Assembly: GCA_017519885.1 (NCBI GenBank)
Contig: JAFWRO010000003.1
Coordinates: forward strand, 1 to 64,000
Length of the DNA stretch: 64,000 bases
Source: Liminaster sp017519885
GTDB taxonomy: Bacteria > Bacteroidota > Bacteroidia > Bacteroidales > UBA3663
Direction: 5' to 3'
Shown piece after piece: positions 16,943-26,186 of this stretch; the first letter of the stretch is position 1; the number at the start of each line of letters is the position of its first letter. The position numbers and the translations under genes are program-made. Below the pieces are notes generated by a model. It was not told the DNA's origin. It saw only the letters and a list, made by a program, of their open reading frames with translations, and did not search any database.

Positions 16943-17869
16943 TTGGACTGTTTCAAGGTAAATATTCTGGGCTGCGGAAGCGCGAAGCCAACGCTTCGTC
17001 ACTCTCCGACGGCCCAGATTGTCAATTTCAGGGGCAATCTATTTATGGTGGATTGCGGCGAGGGTGTGCAAATCGGCCTCGCCCGTAATCACATCCCCGT
17101 AGGAAAAATCGGACACATTCTGCTGAGTCATCTGCATGGAGACCATTGTCTGGGTCTCGTCGGCTTTATAGCAACTCTCGGCCTGGGGCAGCGAACGGGT
17201 GAGATTGTCATCCATGCACATAAGGATGCCGAGCGGATATTCCAGCCGTTGTTCGATTTCTTTTGCCCGAATCTCTCGATGAAGGTCACTTTCCAATCGT
17301 TCGACACCCGGAAATCGGAGGTAATCTATGAGGACGATTCACTCCTCATCAAGACCATCCCGTTGAGTCATCGTGTCCCTACGGCTGGATTCCTTTTCCA
17401 GGAAAAAACTCGCGACAGGCATCTGCTCGTCGAGAAGTGCGAGGCTCTCGGTATTCCTTTCGCCTATTTCCGTGGCATCAAGAAGGGGATGGACTGGACA
17501 AACCCTGAGACAGGAGAGGTCATTCCGTGTGAGATGCTTACTGCCGATCCGACACCTAGCAAGTCGTATGCATTCTGTTCGGATACGATGTATTCCGAGA
17601 GCATTATTCCCATCATCAGGGGTTGTGATGTGCTCTATCACGAATCGACCTACAGCAACATCGATACGCTCAAGGCACATCAGCGCGGGCACAGTACTTC
17701 GGTGGAAGCAGCAACAATAGCCATGAAGGCAGAGGTGGGCAGGCTTCTTCTTGGACATTATTCTTCGCAATTCCAATCCTACGAGGATGAGAAAATCCTG
17801 CTCGACGAGGCACAACAGATTTTCCCGAATTCAGAATTGACCCGGGAACAGATGGTGATTGATATCTAA
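16943..17869 (+). CDS. rnz: Ribonuclease Z
   Basis: 308 residues. Typical N-terminus VNILGCGSAKPT and metal motif HLHGDH at 63-68, with later ligands in CSDT and GHYS, as expected of RNase Z, which cuts the 3' trailer from tRNA precursors. Length is normal for the short bacterial form. The only start that keeps the conserved N-terminus is TTG at 16943; the in-frame stop of the CoA-transferase gene at 16931-16933 excludes anything upstream except ATA and other non-start codons. Probably translated from the CoA-transferase transcript. Confidence 0.93.
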   Translation: MDCFKVNILGCGSAKPTLRHSPTAQIVNFRGNLFMVDCGEGVQIGLARNHIPVGKIGHILLSHLHGDHCLGLVGFIATLGLGQRTGEIVIHAHKDAERIFQPLFDFFCPNLSMKVTFQSFDTRKSEVIYEDDSLLIKTIPLSHRVPTAGFLFQEKTRDRHLLVEKCEALGIPFAYFRGIKKGMDWTNPETGEVIPCEMLTADPTPSKSYAFCSDTMYSESIIPIIRGCDVLYHESTYSNIDTLKAHQRGHSTSVEAATIAMKAEVGRLLLGHYSSQFQSYEDEKILLDEAQQIFPNSELTREQMVIDI

Positions 17870-17883
17870 CGTCAGGTTTTTTG

Positions 17884-18555
17884 TTAAGGCTGCATTATCT
17901 GCAGGGTAATGCTGTCGCGTGACAGATCGCCGGGATTAGTGCCTGGTGCTCCTTCTGGCACGCGAATGCCGCGTTCAGCATAGAGTTTCTTCCAGTAGGG
18001 AGCAATGTCTCCCGAACTGTCGGTGAAGGACATCGGACGCGTCTTGAAGATGGGCGTGCCATCGGGACGCAGATAACTGAGTTGGACGAGTTCGCTGCAA
18101 TAGATCTGCCTGGCATCGGGAATGTAGAGTGTGTCGTATGGCAAGCCGAGATATTGCTTTGCCCGTTCGACCGAAGCACCCAAGCCCAGCGTGTCACGCA
18201 GTCGGCCCACGAGGATGCAGGGATTGCCTTCCTCGTCGTATTCTGCCTCTTCGAAGAACTTGTCGATGGGTGTGAGCCATACGCCATGACTCGGTGTGGC
18301 TTCGAGCACCATCATCCTGCCTTGCTCTTCGCAGGCTATTCCTACATGCACCACTTGGGAACCACCGACGCCCTCGGTAACGTTGGCTATGGCATCACTC
18401 AATCCATCGCCCGTGGGTTCCTCGATGCTGAAAAGCAGATCACCATGATAGATTTCGAGTCCGTTGATGACGGATGCAGTCTGCGTCGGAACTTCGCATG
18501 ATGTGGCCAATACCATGAGGCCAAATACAATTGGAAGAGAAGAGAATCGTCCCAT
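17884..18555 (-). CDS. YiiX/NlpC-P60-like cysteine hydrolase lipoprotein
   Basis: 223 residues starting at 18555. The N-terminus has a lipobox (VLATSC, Cys20), so the protein is a predicted lipoprotein. The domain resembles the permuted NlpC/P60 (YiiX/YebB) group. HGDLLF precedes a catalytic-type His in VVHVGIA, and the nucleophile Cys lies in IYCSELVQLSY near the C-terminal half, the circularly permuted order. Family members cleave peptide or acyl amide bonds in cell-wall or lipid substrates; the target is unknown here. Its promoter box lies at 18652-18659, and the leader contains a 9-bp inverted repeat. Confidence 0.8.
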   Translation of the reverse strand: MGRFSSLPIVFGLMVLATSCEVPTQTASVINGLEIYHGDLLFSIEEPTGDGLSDAIANVTEGVGGSQVVHVGIACEEQGRMMVLEATPSHGVWLTPIDKFFEEAEYDEEGNPCILVGRLRDTLGLGASVERAKQYLGLPYDTLYIPDARQIYCSELVQLSYLRPDGTPIFKTRPMSFTDSSGDIAPYWKKLYAERGIRVPEGAPGTNPGDLSRDSITLQIMQP

Positions 18556-18606
18556 ATATTTTATTTTAAAAGGTGTCAATTTGGTGTAATGTTGACTATG
18601 CCGATT

Positions 18607-18636
18607 CACGTGGTTTAGCCGTAAAATAACCACGTG
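18607..18636. repeat. 9-bp inverted repeat in 5' leader
   Basis: CACGTGGTT at 18607-18615 and AACCACGTG at 18628-18636 with a 12-base loop, between the promoter and start of the minus-strand lipoprotein gene. Could be an RNA hairpin or an operator. Confidence 0.55.
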
Positions 18637-18651
18637 TAGCTTTTGTGGTGG

Positions 18652-18659
18652 CAAAGATA
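18652..18659 (-). promoter_or_regulatory. Promoter -7 box for lipoprotein gene
   Basis: TATCTTTG on the minus strand, about 97 bases from the ATG at 18555. Confidence 0.65.
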
Positions 18660-18783
18660 AATAAAAACTTCAACGTTTCCAAGAAAAGGTCGCATAAAAA
18701 GAAAACTATCACCCCATTTTAGTCATAAAAGTTGACAAATATACTATTTTGGATATGCTAAAATGCAGTTTTTGGACCAAATA

Positions 18784-18815
18784 TTTGGAATTTATAGAAA
18801 AAAGTATTATTTTTG
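18784..18815 (+). promoter_or_regulatory. Promoter for ileS
   Basis: TTTG 18784-18787 and TATTTTTG 18808-18815, spacer 20 bases. The start codon follows at 18839. No T-box-like structure is apparent upstream. Confidence 0.65.
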
Positions 18816-18838
18816 CGCCCTAAAAATAGTACTATAAT

Positions 18839-21800
18839 ATGAAATTTGCAGAATATAATCAATTTAATCTGTCAGAAATCAATAAAGAGGTTCTGAAGAA
18901 TTGGGACGCCAAAGACGTCTTTGTTAAATCGATGACCACACGTGAAGGTCATCCTTCGTTTGTCTTCTACGAGGGTCCCCCGTCGGCCAATGGCATGCCC
19001 GGTATTCATCACGTAATGGCTCGTTCGATTAAGGATATATTCTGCCGTTTCAAGACGATGCAGGGCTTCCAGGTGAAGCGCAAGGCCGGATGGGATACTC
19101 ACGGACTTCCTGTTGAGTTGGGCGTCGAGAAGATGCTTGGCATCACCAAGGAGGACATTGGCAAGAAGATTTCGGTGGACGACTACAATGCAGCTTGCCG
19201 CAAGGAGGTTATGAAATATACGAAGGAGTGGACCGACCTGACTCGCAAGATGGGTTACTGGGTCGATCTCGATGATCCGTATATCACTTATGACAACCGT
19301 TATATCGAAACCCTCTGGTGGCTCCTCCAGCAACTCTATAACAAGGGCCTTCTCTACAAGGGATATACCATCCAACCTTATTCGCCTGCCGCAGGAACTG
19401 GTCTTTCGAGCCACGAGCTCAACCAGCCCGGCTGCTATCGTGATGTGAAGGATACCACGGTGACCGCTATCTTCAAGGCTCTTGATCCAAGGCCGGAGAT
19501 GACCGAGTGGGGACAGCCTGTATTTGTAGCATGGACCACTACCCCTTGGACCCTGCCTTCGAATACCGCCCTCTGCGTTGGTCCGAATATCGACTACGTA
19601 GCCGTTCAGACCTTCAATCCCTACAATGGTGACAAGCTGACCGTCGTTATGGCCGAAGCACGTCTCAAGGCTTATCTTGCAGGCGAGGAACTTCATACTC
19701 TTGCCGAGATGGAGGCTCTTGACCTCAACAAGGTCGATGGCCGCAAACTTCCTTATCGCATTGTAGGACGTTACAAGGGCAGTGACCTTGTAGGCATGAA
19801 GTACGAACAACTTTACCAGTGGGTGAAGCCATGCGAGCAGTTGAAAGAACTTGCTGCTCCATATATCAAGGAGTATGCCGAGAAGCATCCCGAGAAGGTC
19901 TTCGCCTATGGCCAGGACCAGTTTGTCGAAATCGCCGAAAAGGCTTTCCGCGTCATCCCCGGTGACTATGTGACCACTGAGGACGGTACGGGCATCGTGC
20001 ATATTGCTCCTACCTTCGGTGCTGATGATGCCAAGGTTGCCAAGGCTGCCGAGGTTCCTGCACTCTATATGGTCAATACTTTGGGCGAGACACGTCCAAT
20101 GGTTGACCTGACCGGCAAGTACTACAAGCGCGAGGAGCTTGCTCCCGCCTTTGTCGAGAAGTGTGTCGATCTCGATGCATATAGCGTTTATGAAGGCTGC
20201 TTCGTGAAGAATGCCTATGCTCCCGAGTTCAACAAGGACGGCAAGTATGATGCTGTCGCTGCCGAGAAGGCCGATGACCTCAACGTCATCATGAGCCTCG
20301 GTCTCAAAAAGGAACACAAGGCCTTCAAGATCGAGAAGCATGTGCACAACTATCCACATTGCTGGCGTACCGACAAGCCAGTGCTCTATTATCCTCTCGA
20401 TTCTTGGTTCATCCGTTCTACCGCTTGCCGTGACAGGATGATCGAACTCAACAAGACCATCAACTGGAAGCCGAAATCGACGGGTACCGGACGCTTTGGC
20501 GCTTGGCTCGAGAACCTCAATGACTGGAACCTCAGCCGTTCGCGCTACTGGGGTACGCCACTGCCTATCTGGCGCAACCGTGACACCCGCGAGGAATTGT
20601 GCATCGGTTCGGTCGAGGAACTCTATAACGAGATTGAGAAGGCAGTTGCTGCCGGTGTGATGGCAAAGAACCCGCTCAAGGAAAAGGGTTTCGTGCCTGG
20701 ACTGATGGAGAAGGAGAATTACGAGAAGATCGACCTCCATCGTCCCTATGTGGATGATATCAAGCTTGTCAGCAAGACTGGTCACGTACTCACCCGCGAA
20801 CTTGACCTTATCGACGTGTGGTTTGATTCTGGTGCGATGCCATACGCACAGATTCACTATCCGTTCGAAAACAAGGAAGCTTTCGACAATGGCAGTGTCT
20901 ATCCTGCCGACTTCATCGCCGAAGGCGTTGACCAGACTCGTGGTTGGTTCTTCACCCTCCACGCCATTGCCACGATGGTATTCGATTCGGTATCCTACAA
21001 GGCTGTCGTATCGAATGGTCTTGTCCTTGCCAAGGATGGCCAGAAGATGTCGAAACGTTTGGGCAATGCCATCGATCCATTCGGCGCCATCGAGACCTAT
21101 GGTTCCGATCCGCTCCGCTGGTATATGATTACCAACGCTTCGCCTTGGGACAACCTCAAGTTCGACCCCGAAGGTGTGGTAGAGGTTAGCCGCAAGTTCT
21201 TCGGCACGCTCTTCAACACCTACAAACTCTTTGCCCTCTACGCCAACATCGATGGCTTTACAGGTCAGGAGCCTGAGGTAGCTATGGAGCAGCGTCCCGA
21301 GATCGATCGTTGGATCCTTTCTTCGCTCAACACCCTCGTCAAGGCTGTCGAGACCAATTTCGAGAACTATGAGCCAACGATTGCCGGACGTCTCATCGAG
21401 ACTTTCGTCTGCGACAACCTGTCGAATTGGTACGTTCGTCTGAACCGCAAGCGTTTCTGGGGCGGTGAGATGAACGACGACAAGCTGGCAGCCTATCAGA
21501 CGCTCTATACTTGTCTGGAGACCGTTGCCAAACTCATGGCGCCTATTGCTCCGTTCTATAGCGACAAGTTGTTCCTCGACCTCAATGCTGTTTCAGGTCG
21601 TGACAAGTGCGAATCAGTTCACCTCTCCACCTTCCCGAAGGTAGGAGACAATGATGCTGCCCTTGAGCGCAAGATGCAGTTGGCACAGACTGTTACGTCA
21701 CTCGTGCTCAGCATCCGCAAGACCTCGAAGATCAATGTGCGTCAACCTCTTCAGACAATCCTGTTCCCTGCTATCGATGCCGAGCAGGCTGCCGATATCG

Positions 21801-22396
21801 AGGCAGTGAAGGACCTCATCCTCAGTGAGACCAACATCAAGGAACTCGTGATTGCCGGTGGCGACAGCCATGTGCTGGTCAAGAAGGTGAAGCCGAATTT
21901 CCGCGAACTGGGCAAGCGCTACGGCAAACTCATGAAGTCGCTGGCTGCTGCTCTCGGAAGCCTTGAGCAGGAAAAGATCGCCGATCTCGAGAACGAAGGT
22001 CGTCTGGCCCTTGTCATTGATGGTACACCAGTCGAGATCACTACGGCCGATGTAGAGATCATCAGCGAAGATATGCCGGGCTGGAATGTTGCCAGCGAAG
22101 GCCGCGTAACCGTAGCGCTCGACATCACAGTCACCGAAGAACTCCGCAAGGAGGGTGTGGCTCGTGAGCTCATCAAGCGTATCCAGAACTATCGTAAGAC
22201 AGCAGGCTTTGAAGTTACCGATCGTATCCAGATCGTATTTGAGCCTAATGAGAATACCAATACCGTAGTCGAACAGTACAAGGACTATATCGCAGGTCAG
22301 GTTCTCGCCACCAGCATCACCATCGGTGCAGTAGGCGAGGAGGCTGTCGACCTCGATATGGACGACTACATTATCAAAGCGTCTATCACCAAATAA
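18839..22396 (+). CDS. ileS: Isoleucyl-tRNA synthetase
   Basis: 1185 residues, class I synthetase charging tRNA-Ile. The HIGH-type motif is GIHH within PPSANGMPGIHHVMAR (~residue 55), the KMSKR motif is intact (DGQKMSKRLGN), and the CP1 editing domain lies between (TTPWTLPSNTALCVGP). Length and the long C-terminal region fit the larger, eukaryote-like IleRS group common in Bacteroidota, whose members tend to be less sensitive to mupirocin (family knowledge, not shown here). It leads a run with a DksA-like gene and lspA on the same strand with short gaps, probably one transcript. Confidence 0.97.
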   Translation: MKFAEYNQFNLSEINKEVLKNWDAKDVFVKSMTTREGHPSFVFYEGPPSANGMPGIHHVMARSIKDIFCRFKTMQGFQVKRKAGWDTHGLPVELGVEKMLGITKEDIGKKISVDDYNAACRKEVMKYTKEWTDLTRKMGYWVDLDDPYITYDNRYIETLWWLLQQLYNKGLLYKGYTIQPYSPAAGTGLSSHELNQPGCYRDVKDTTVTAIFKALDPRPEMTEWGQPVFVAWTTTPWTLPSNTALCVGPNIDYVAVQTFNPYNGDKLTVVMAEARLKAYLAGEELHTLAEMEALDLNKVDGRKLPYRIVGRYKGSDLVGMKYEQLYQWVKPCEQLKELAAPYIKEYAEKHPEKVFAYGQDQFVEIAEKAFRVIPGDYVTTEDGTGIVHIAPTFGADDAKVAKAAEVPALYMVNTLGETRPMVDLTGKYYKREELAPAFVEKCVDLDAYSVYEGCFVKNAYAPEFNKDGKYDAVAAEKADDLNVIMSLGLKKEHKAFKIEKHVHNYPHCWRTDKPVLYYPLDSWFIRSTACRDRMIELNKTINWKPKSTGTGRFGAWLENLNDWNLSRSRYWGTPLPIWRNRDTREELCIGSVEELYNEIEKAVAAGVMAKNPLKEKGFVPGLMEKENYEKIDLHRPYVDDIKLVSKTGHVLTRELDLIDVWFDSGAMPYAQIHYPFENKEAFDNGSVYPADFIAEGVDQTRGWFFTLHAIATMVFDSVSYKAVVSNGLVLAKDGQKMSKRLGNAIDPFGAIETYGSDPLRWYMITNASPWDNLKFDPEGVVEVSRKFFGTLFNTYKLFALYANIDGFTGQEPEVAMEQRPEIDRWILSSLNTLVKAVETNFENYEPTIAGRLIETFVCDNLSNWYVRLNRKRFWGGEMNDDKLAAYQTLYTCLETVAKLMAPIAPFYSDKLFLDLNAVSGRDKCESVHLSTFPKVGDNDAALERKMQLAQTVTSLVLSIRKTSKINVRQPLQTILFPAIDAEQAADIEAVKDLILSETNIKELVIAGGDSHVLVKKVKPNFRELGKRYGKLMKSLAAALGSLEQEKIADLENEGRLALVIDGTPVEITTADVEIISEDMPGWNVASEGRVTVALDITVTEELRKEGVARELIKRIQNYRKTAGFEVTDRIQIVFEPNENTNTVVEQYKDYIAGQVLATSITIGAVGEEAVDLDMDDYIIKASITK

Positions 22397-22415
22397 AAAA
22401 CACAATTTATAAGTT

Positions 22416-22808
22416 ATGGCAAACGAAGACAACATCAAAGTTCGTTACTCCGATGAGGAGCTTGCTGAGTTCAAGGTTATCGTTGAGGAAAAACTCAAGG
22501 AGGCTTTGGCCGAGTACAATGAGATCCGTGAGCGCATGCGTCATGGCGACAACGACGACCGCGACACCGCTCCTATGTTCAAGAACATGGAAGATGGCGC
22601 CGAAACCCTTTCCCGTGAAGAACTCGGTCTCAAGGCCTCGCGCCTCGAGAAGTTCATCAAGGGTCTGCAGGGTGCATTGGTTCGTATTGAGAACAAGACC
22701 TATGGCATCTGCCGCGTCACTCATAAGCTTATTCCGAAGGAGCGTCTGCGTGCAGTGCCTCATGCTACGCTCAGCGTAGAGGCCAAAGAGAAGCGCACTG
22801 GTAAATAA
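22416..22808 (+). CDS. TraR/DksA-like regulator
   Basis: 130 residues. An N-terminal coiled-coil hairpin (~10-90, ending in EELGLKASRLEKF) is followed by the DksA-type C-terminal segment YGICRVTHKLIPKERL...PHATLS. DksA proteins enter the RNA polymerase secondary channel and tune transcription with ppGpp. The four zinc cysteines of enteric DksA are not present: only one Cys (YGIC) remains, as I recall for Bacteroidetes homologues. It lies 19 bases after ileS and 11 bases before lspA, a conserved-looking order. Confidence 0.85.
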   Translation: MANEDNIKVRYSDEELAEFKVIVEEKLKEALAEYNEIRERMRHGDNDDRDTAPMFKNMEDGAETLSREELGLKASRLEKFIKGLQGALVRIENKTYGICRVTHKLIPKERLRAVPHATLSVEAKEKRTGK

Positions 22809-22819
22809 GTCTTTGTATA

Positions 22820-23536
22820 GTGAGTACTCGCAAGAAGCAAAGCCTGCTGGCCATCGGGCTCTTTCTGGCCCTTATCCTTATTGATCAGGTTATCAAGATT
22901 TATGTCAAGACGCACTTCTACCTTCGAGAGTCGGTAGAAGTGACGTCGTGGTTCTATCTGTCGTTCATCGAGAACAATGGCATGGCCTATGGAATGGACT
23001 TCGTCGATAAGTATGTGCTTACGGGTTTCCGCATCCTGATGACGCTGCTTTTCGGCTGGGTGCTCTTCAAGGCCATCAGCAAACGTCTCGTCTCCACGGC
23101 CTTTGTAATCGTCGTCACAATGATCCTGGCAGGAGCTATGGGCAATATCATTGACTGCGTATTCTATGGCCGCTGGTTTACTGACAGTTATGGACACGTG
23201 GCTCAATGGGCCGATGCGAGTGCCGGGCTGATGCCACAGGGGGAATGGTTCAAGGGACGTGTGGTCGACATGTTCTATTTCCCGTTGATAAACTTCGACT
23301 GGCCGGATTCATTTCCCGTTGGAGGGCAGGTAGTCAATTTCCTGGGGCTTTCGTTCCATTATCCCTCTTGGTTGCCTACCAGCGACGAACCGTTCATGTT
23401 CTTCAAGCCTGTATTCAATTTCGCAGACTCCTGCATCTCTGTGGGTGTAGTTCTGCTCATTCTCTTCTTCCGTCAGGATTTTGTACGACTGGAGGAAGCG
23501 TATAACAAATATAAAAAAGAGGGAAACAAGAAATAA
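22820..23536 (+). CDS. lspA: Lipoprotein signal peptidase II
   Basis: 238 residues, longer than the ~165 of enteric LspA because of the insertion between the catalytic motifs typical of Bacteroidota. The active-site aspartates are visible: D112 in GNIIDCVFYG and D203 in FNFADSCISVG. Four hydrophobic helices are predicted. It cleaves the signal peptide of prolipoproteins in the inner membrane. The start is GTG at 22820 (MSTRKKQ); I see no in-frame ATG that keeps the first helix. The next gene encodes a lipoprotein, 6 bases downstream. Confidence 0.95.
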   Translation: MSTRKKQSLLAIGLFLALILIDQVIKIYVKTHFYLRESVEVTSWFYLSFIENNGMAYGMDFVDKYVLTGFRILMTLLFGWVLFKAISKRLVSTAFVIVVTMILAGAMGNIIDCVFYGRWFTDSYGHVAQWADASAGLMPQGEWFKGRVVDMFYFPLINFDWPDSFPVGGQVVNFLGLSFHYPSWLPTSDEPFMFFKPVFNFADSCISVGVVLLILFFRQDFVRLEEAYNKYKKEGNKK

Positions 23537-23542
23537 CCCGGC

Positions 23543-24373
23543 ATGCGTAAACTCCTGTATCTCGTTCTTGCATTGGTCTCGCTTTCGGTCGTTGCGTCGT
23601 GTATCGACCGTCCGGATATCGTGCTCGATGAGGAACAGATGATCGACCTGTTGGTCGATGTACATCGTGCCGAGGGCTTGCTTGAGATGCAACAGCAGCA
23701 AGGTGCTGGTTTCGGCTCCGACCTCGACACATATCAGAAGGAGGTTATCGCTGCTGTTCTGCAGAAACATGGTGTGTCGCGTTCGCGTTATGACTCGTCA
23801 TTGATGTGGTATGCCCAGCATTTGAAGTTGCTGACCCGTGTCTATGGACACGTCGATGAGCGACTTAAAGAGGAGCATGAAATGTGGAGCCTGCAAGTAA
23901 CCGAGACACGCGATTTTGTCAATAGTATAGCTGGAGATTCCGTTGATTTGTGGACGTTGCGCGATCACTTGATACTCGATAGTCGCCGCTACTCTGATAT
24001 TCTTTTTTGGGAAATACCTTCCGACAGCAATTTCGTAGATGGCGACACACTTCGTTGGCAATTTATTATCCGCCAGCTCTTACCTGGTCAGAAGGTCCTT
24101 GCCTCCATCTCGCTTGCCAAGTATGAACCCACCGAGGAGGAGCTGCGCCGTCAGGGCAAGAAGAAGCAGAATGAGCCATTGGGCGCACCCATCGGCTTTG
24201 ATGCCAAGACAATTACGCAAAATGGGGAATGCCAGTTGATAGCCCGTGCTGACTCACTGCAGCCATTCCGTTCTGTAATACTCGGTCTCGTCCTTATGAA
24301 TGACTCCAATAAGGCCGCGCCCGTCTTTGTCGATAGTATATCTTTGTTGCGAACTCATCTGAAAAATGAATAG
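23543..24373 (+). CDS. DUF4296-type lipoprotein
   Basis: 276 residues with a lipobox (VVASC). The N-terminal ~110 residues match the DUF4296 pattern: VLDEEQMIDLLVDVHRAEG, then a helical segment with MWYAQHLKLLTRVY. The C-terminal half is less conserved and may form a beta domain. It follows lspA in the order I associate with Bacteroidales, suggesting coupling to lipoprotein export, but no function is established. Its last 8 bases overlap the start of the next gene. Confidence 0.75.
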   Translation: MRKLLYLVLALVSLSVVASCIDRPDIVLDEEQMIDLLVDVHRAEGLLEMQQQQGAGFGSDLDTYQKEVIAAVLQKHGVSRSRYDSSLMWYAQHLKLLTRVYGHVDERLKEEHEMWSLQVTETRDFVNSIAGDSVDLWTLRDHLILDSRRYSDILFWEIPSDSNFVDGDTLRWQFIIRQLLPGQKVLASISLAKYEPTEEELRRQGKKKQNEPLGAPIGFDAKTITQNGECQLIARADSLQPFRSVILGLVLMNDSNKAAPVFVDSISLLRTHLKNE

Positions 24374-25319
24374 GATATCCAAGTTTTTCCTTTGTGCATT
24401 GCTCCAATTCGCTCTTTGCGTTGTGAGTGATGCACAAATGCGTTCACTTCCACCCATCTTCAAGGATTGGATCAAGTCGGATGGTATGAGGCATGCTACT
24501 GTGAGCATGGAAATTGTGCGCTTACCCCGTACAGCTCCCCAACAGATGCCCGACTCGCTTAATCCTGCCATCAATCGTGGGCGCGTGCTCTATAGTTATG
24601 ACCCTGAGCGTCTGATGACCCCGGCTTCGGTCCTTAAATTGGTTACAGCAGCAACGGGTTTCCGTGTGCTTGGCCCCAATTATGTCTGGCCCGACAGTGT
24701 GCCGATGATTGATTCGGCCGATGTGCGTCTGCCTGGACTCGAACGGTTCAATCCCGACCTGCTTGTCGAGGACATCGAGGAATATATGCCGGGTCTTGAC
24801 AATCTCTTGCCCGATAGTGGACAGATGCTGATGGATGTGATGGACCGCACGCTGGCTGAGAGCCTCAATTTGCAGGCCGAGACATTGCTCCGCCTGCTCA
24901 CACCATCTTGTCGGCTCGATAGCGGATTGCTCAAGGTGCAGGACTATTGGCGGAAGAGGGGCCTCGATATGGAGTCGCTGGTGATGTACGATGGCTGTGG
25001 AATTTCGCCCAGCGATCGTGTCACAGCTCATTTCATCAACTCCCTCCTTGCCGATATGCAGTTTGACGCACCTTTCCGAAAGGCGATGGCTGACATTGCG
25101 ATGGAGGGTACGGTAAGGGAATTCCTGAAGAAAACACGTCTGTCGGGGCAGGGCCAGTTGAAGACAGGCACACTCAAGAATGTGGTAGCCTACGCCGGAT
25201 ATATCAGGGGATCGGATGGACGAACCTACGCTGTCACCATCTTTGTGGCAAACAACACCTGCAAGCATGCTGAGGTGCGCAAGGAGATTGAAAAGTTGCT
25301 CCTTTCGCTTATTCCATAA
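24366..25319 (+). CDS. Short PBP4 (peptidase S13)-like D-Ala-D-Ala carboxypeptidase
   Basis: 317 residues with a signal peptide (1-23). All three penicillin-binding motifs are visible: SVLK at 88-91, SLN at 166-168 and KTG at 266-268, plus the family segment YDGCGISPSDRVT. The usual PBP4/DacB protein is about 470 residues because a large domain is inserted between SxxK and SxN; here only ~75 residues separate them, so most of domain II is missing. It should still act on periplasmic peptidoglycan stem peptides, with altered specificity inferred. Overlaps the DUF4296 gene by 8 bases, indicating translational coupling. Confidence 0.85.
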   Translation: MNRISKFFLCALLQFALCVVSDAQMRSLPPIFKDWIKSDGMRHATVSMEIVRLPRTAPQQMPDSLNPAINRGRVLYSYDPERLMTPASVLKLVTAATGFRVLGPNYVWPDSVPMIDSADVRLPGLERFNPDLLVEDIEEYMPGLDNLLPDSGQMLMDVMDRTLAESLNLQAETLLRLLTPSCRLDSGLLKVQDYWRKRGLDMESLVMYDGCGISPSDRVTAHFINSLLADMQFDAPFRKAMADIAMEGTVREFLKKTRLSGQGQLKTGTLKNVVAYAGYIRGSDGRTYAVTIFVANNTCKHAEVRKEIEKLLLSLIP

Positions 25320-25393
25320 TGCAATTTTTCGGTTTTCGTAGCCTTTTTCTTCTTTTTTCGCGTCAATGTAATCGTTTTTTCAGGAAAAAGAGT

Positions 25394-25401
25394 TAACTTT
25401 G
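25394..25401 (+). promoter_or_regulatory. Promoter -7 box for rsmI
   Basis: TAACTTTG, 36 bases before the ATG at 25437. Confidence 0.55.
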
Positions 25402-25436
25402 CTGCCGACTCGTGCACCTGTAATAAAGATTGAACT

Positions 25437-26186
25437 ATGGCAAAGCTCTATGTTGTTCCAACGCCTGTCGGCAATCTGGAGGATATGACCTTCAGGGCTG
25501 TGAATGTGCTTAAGCAAGCCGACCTTATTCTGGCTGAGGACACGCGTACATCGAGTGTACTGATGCAACATTACGACATTCATGTCCCGATGCAGAGCCA
25601 CCACAAGTTCAACGAGCACGAGACGTCGGCACAAATGGCCGAAAAGATAGCCTCTGGTCTGAATGTCGCTTTGGTAAGTGACGCTGGCACCCCGGGCATC
25701 AGCGATCCCGGCTTTATGCTGGTGCGCGAATGTATCAGACTCGGAGTCGAGGTGGAATGTCTGCCTGGTGCCACTGCCTTTGTTCCAGCTCTTGTCCAGA
25801 GTGGCCTACCTAACGAGAAGTTCTGCTTCGAAGGTTTTCTGCCACAGAAGAAGGGACGTGAGACGAGGCTTCGCGAAATTGCTGCTGAGACACGCACGCA
25901 GATTATCTACGAGAGTCCCTATCGCCTTCTGAAGACGCTGATTCAGTTGGCACAGGTGATGGGCGAGGATCGTCCGGCTGCGGTTTGCCGTGAGATAAGC
26001 AAGAAGTTCGCAGAGACTCAACGAGGTACCCTTGGAGAGTTGATTGCCCATTTTACTGAGGTGGAACCAAAGGGCGAGATCGTCCTCGTAGTCGGCGGTG
26101 CCTCGGAGGGACCAAAGGAAAAGAAGATACATAAAAACAAATACAAGAATATCAATCAAAACGATGATCAAGATGAAGAAAATTAG
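25437..26186 (+). CDS. rsmI: 16S rRNA (cytidine1402-2'-O)-methyltransferase
   Basis: 249 residues of the tetrapyrrole methylase fold. Starts with LYVVPTPVGNLEDMTFRAVNVL, the family signature, followed by AEDTR and by the SAM-binding segment ALVSDAGTPGISDPG. It 2'-O-methylates C1402 in 16S rRNA. The C-terminus ends in a basic tail (KEKKIHKNKYKN) and overlaps the start of the next gene by up to 23 bases. Confidence 0.95.
   Translation: MAKLYVVPTPVGNLEDMTFRAVNVLKQADLILAEDTRTSSVLMQHYDIHVPMQSHHKFNEHETSAQMAEKIASGLNVALVSDAGTPGISDPGFMLVRECIRLGVEVECLPGATAFVPALVQSGLPNEKFCFEGFLPQKKGRETRLREIAAETRTQIIYESPYRLLKTLIQLAQVMGEDRPAAVCREISKKFAETQRGTLGELIAHFTEVEPKGEIVLVVGGASEGPKEKKIHKNKYKNINQNDDQDEEN

Noticed and set aside
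16931..16945. Continuous CoA-transferase/RNase Z fusion
   Set aside because: A clear TAA separates them, and both families end and begin at normal lengths.
18662..18838. T-box riboswitch upstream of ileS
   Set aside because: No specifier or antiterminator pattern seen, and the promoter lies only about 25 bases from the start codon.
18872..20962. 696-codon frame opposite ileS
   Set aside because: Antisense shadow; ileS motifs are unambiguous.
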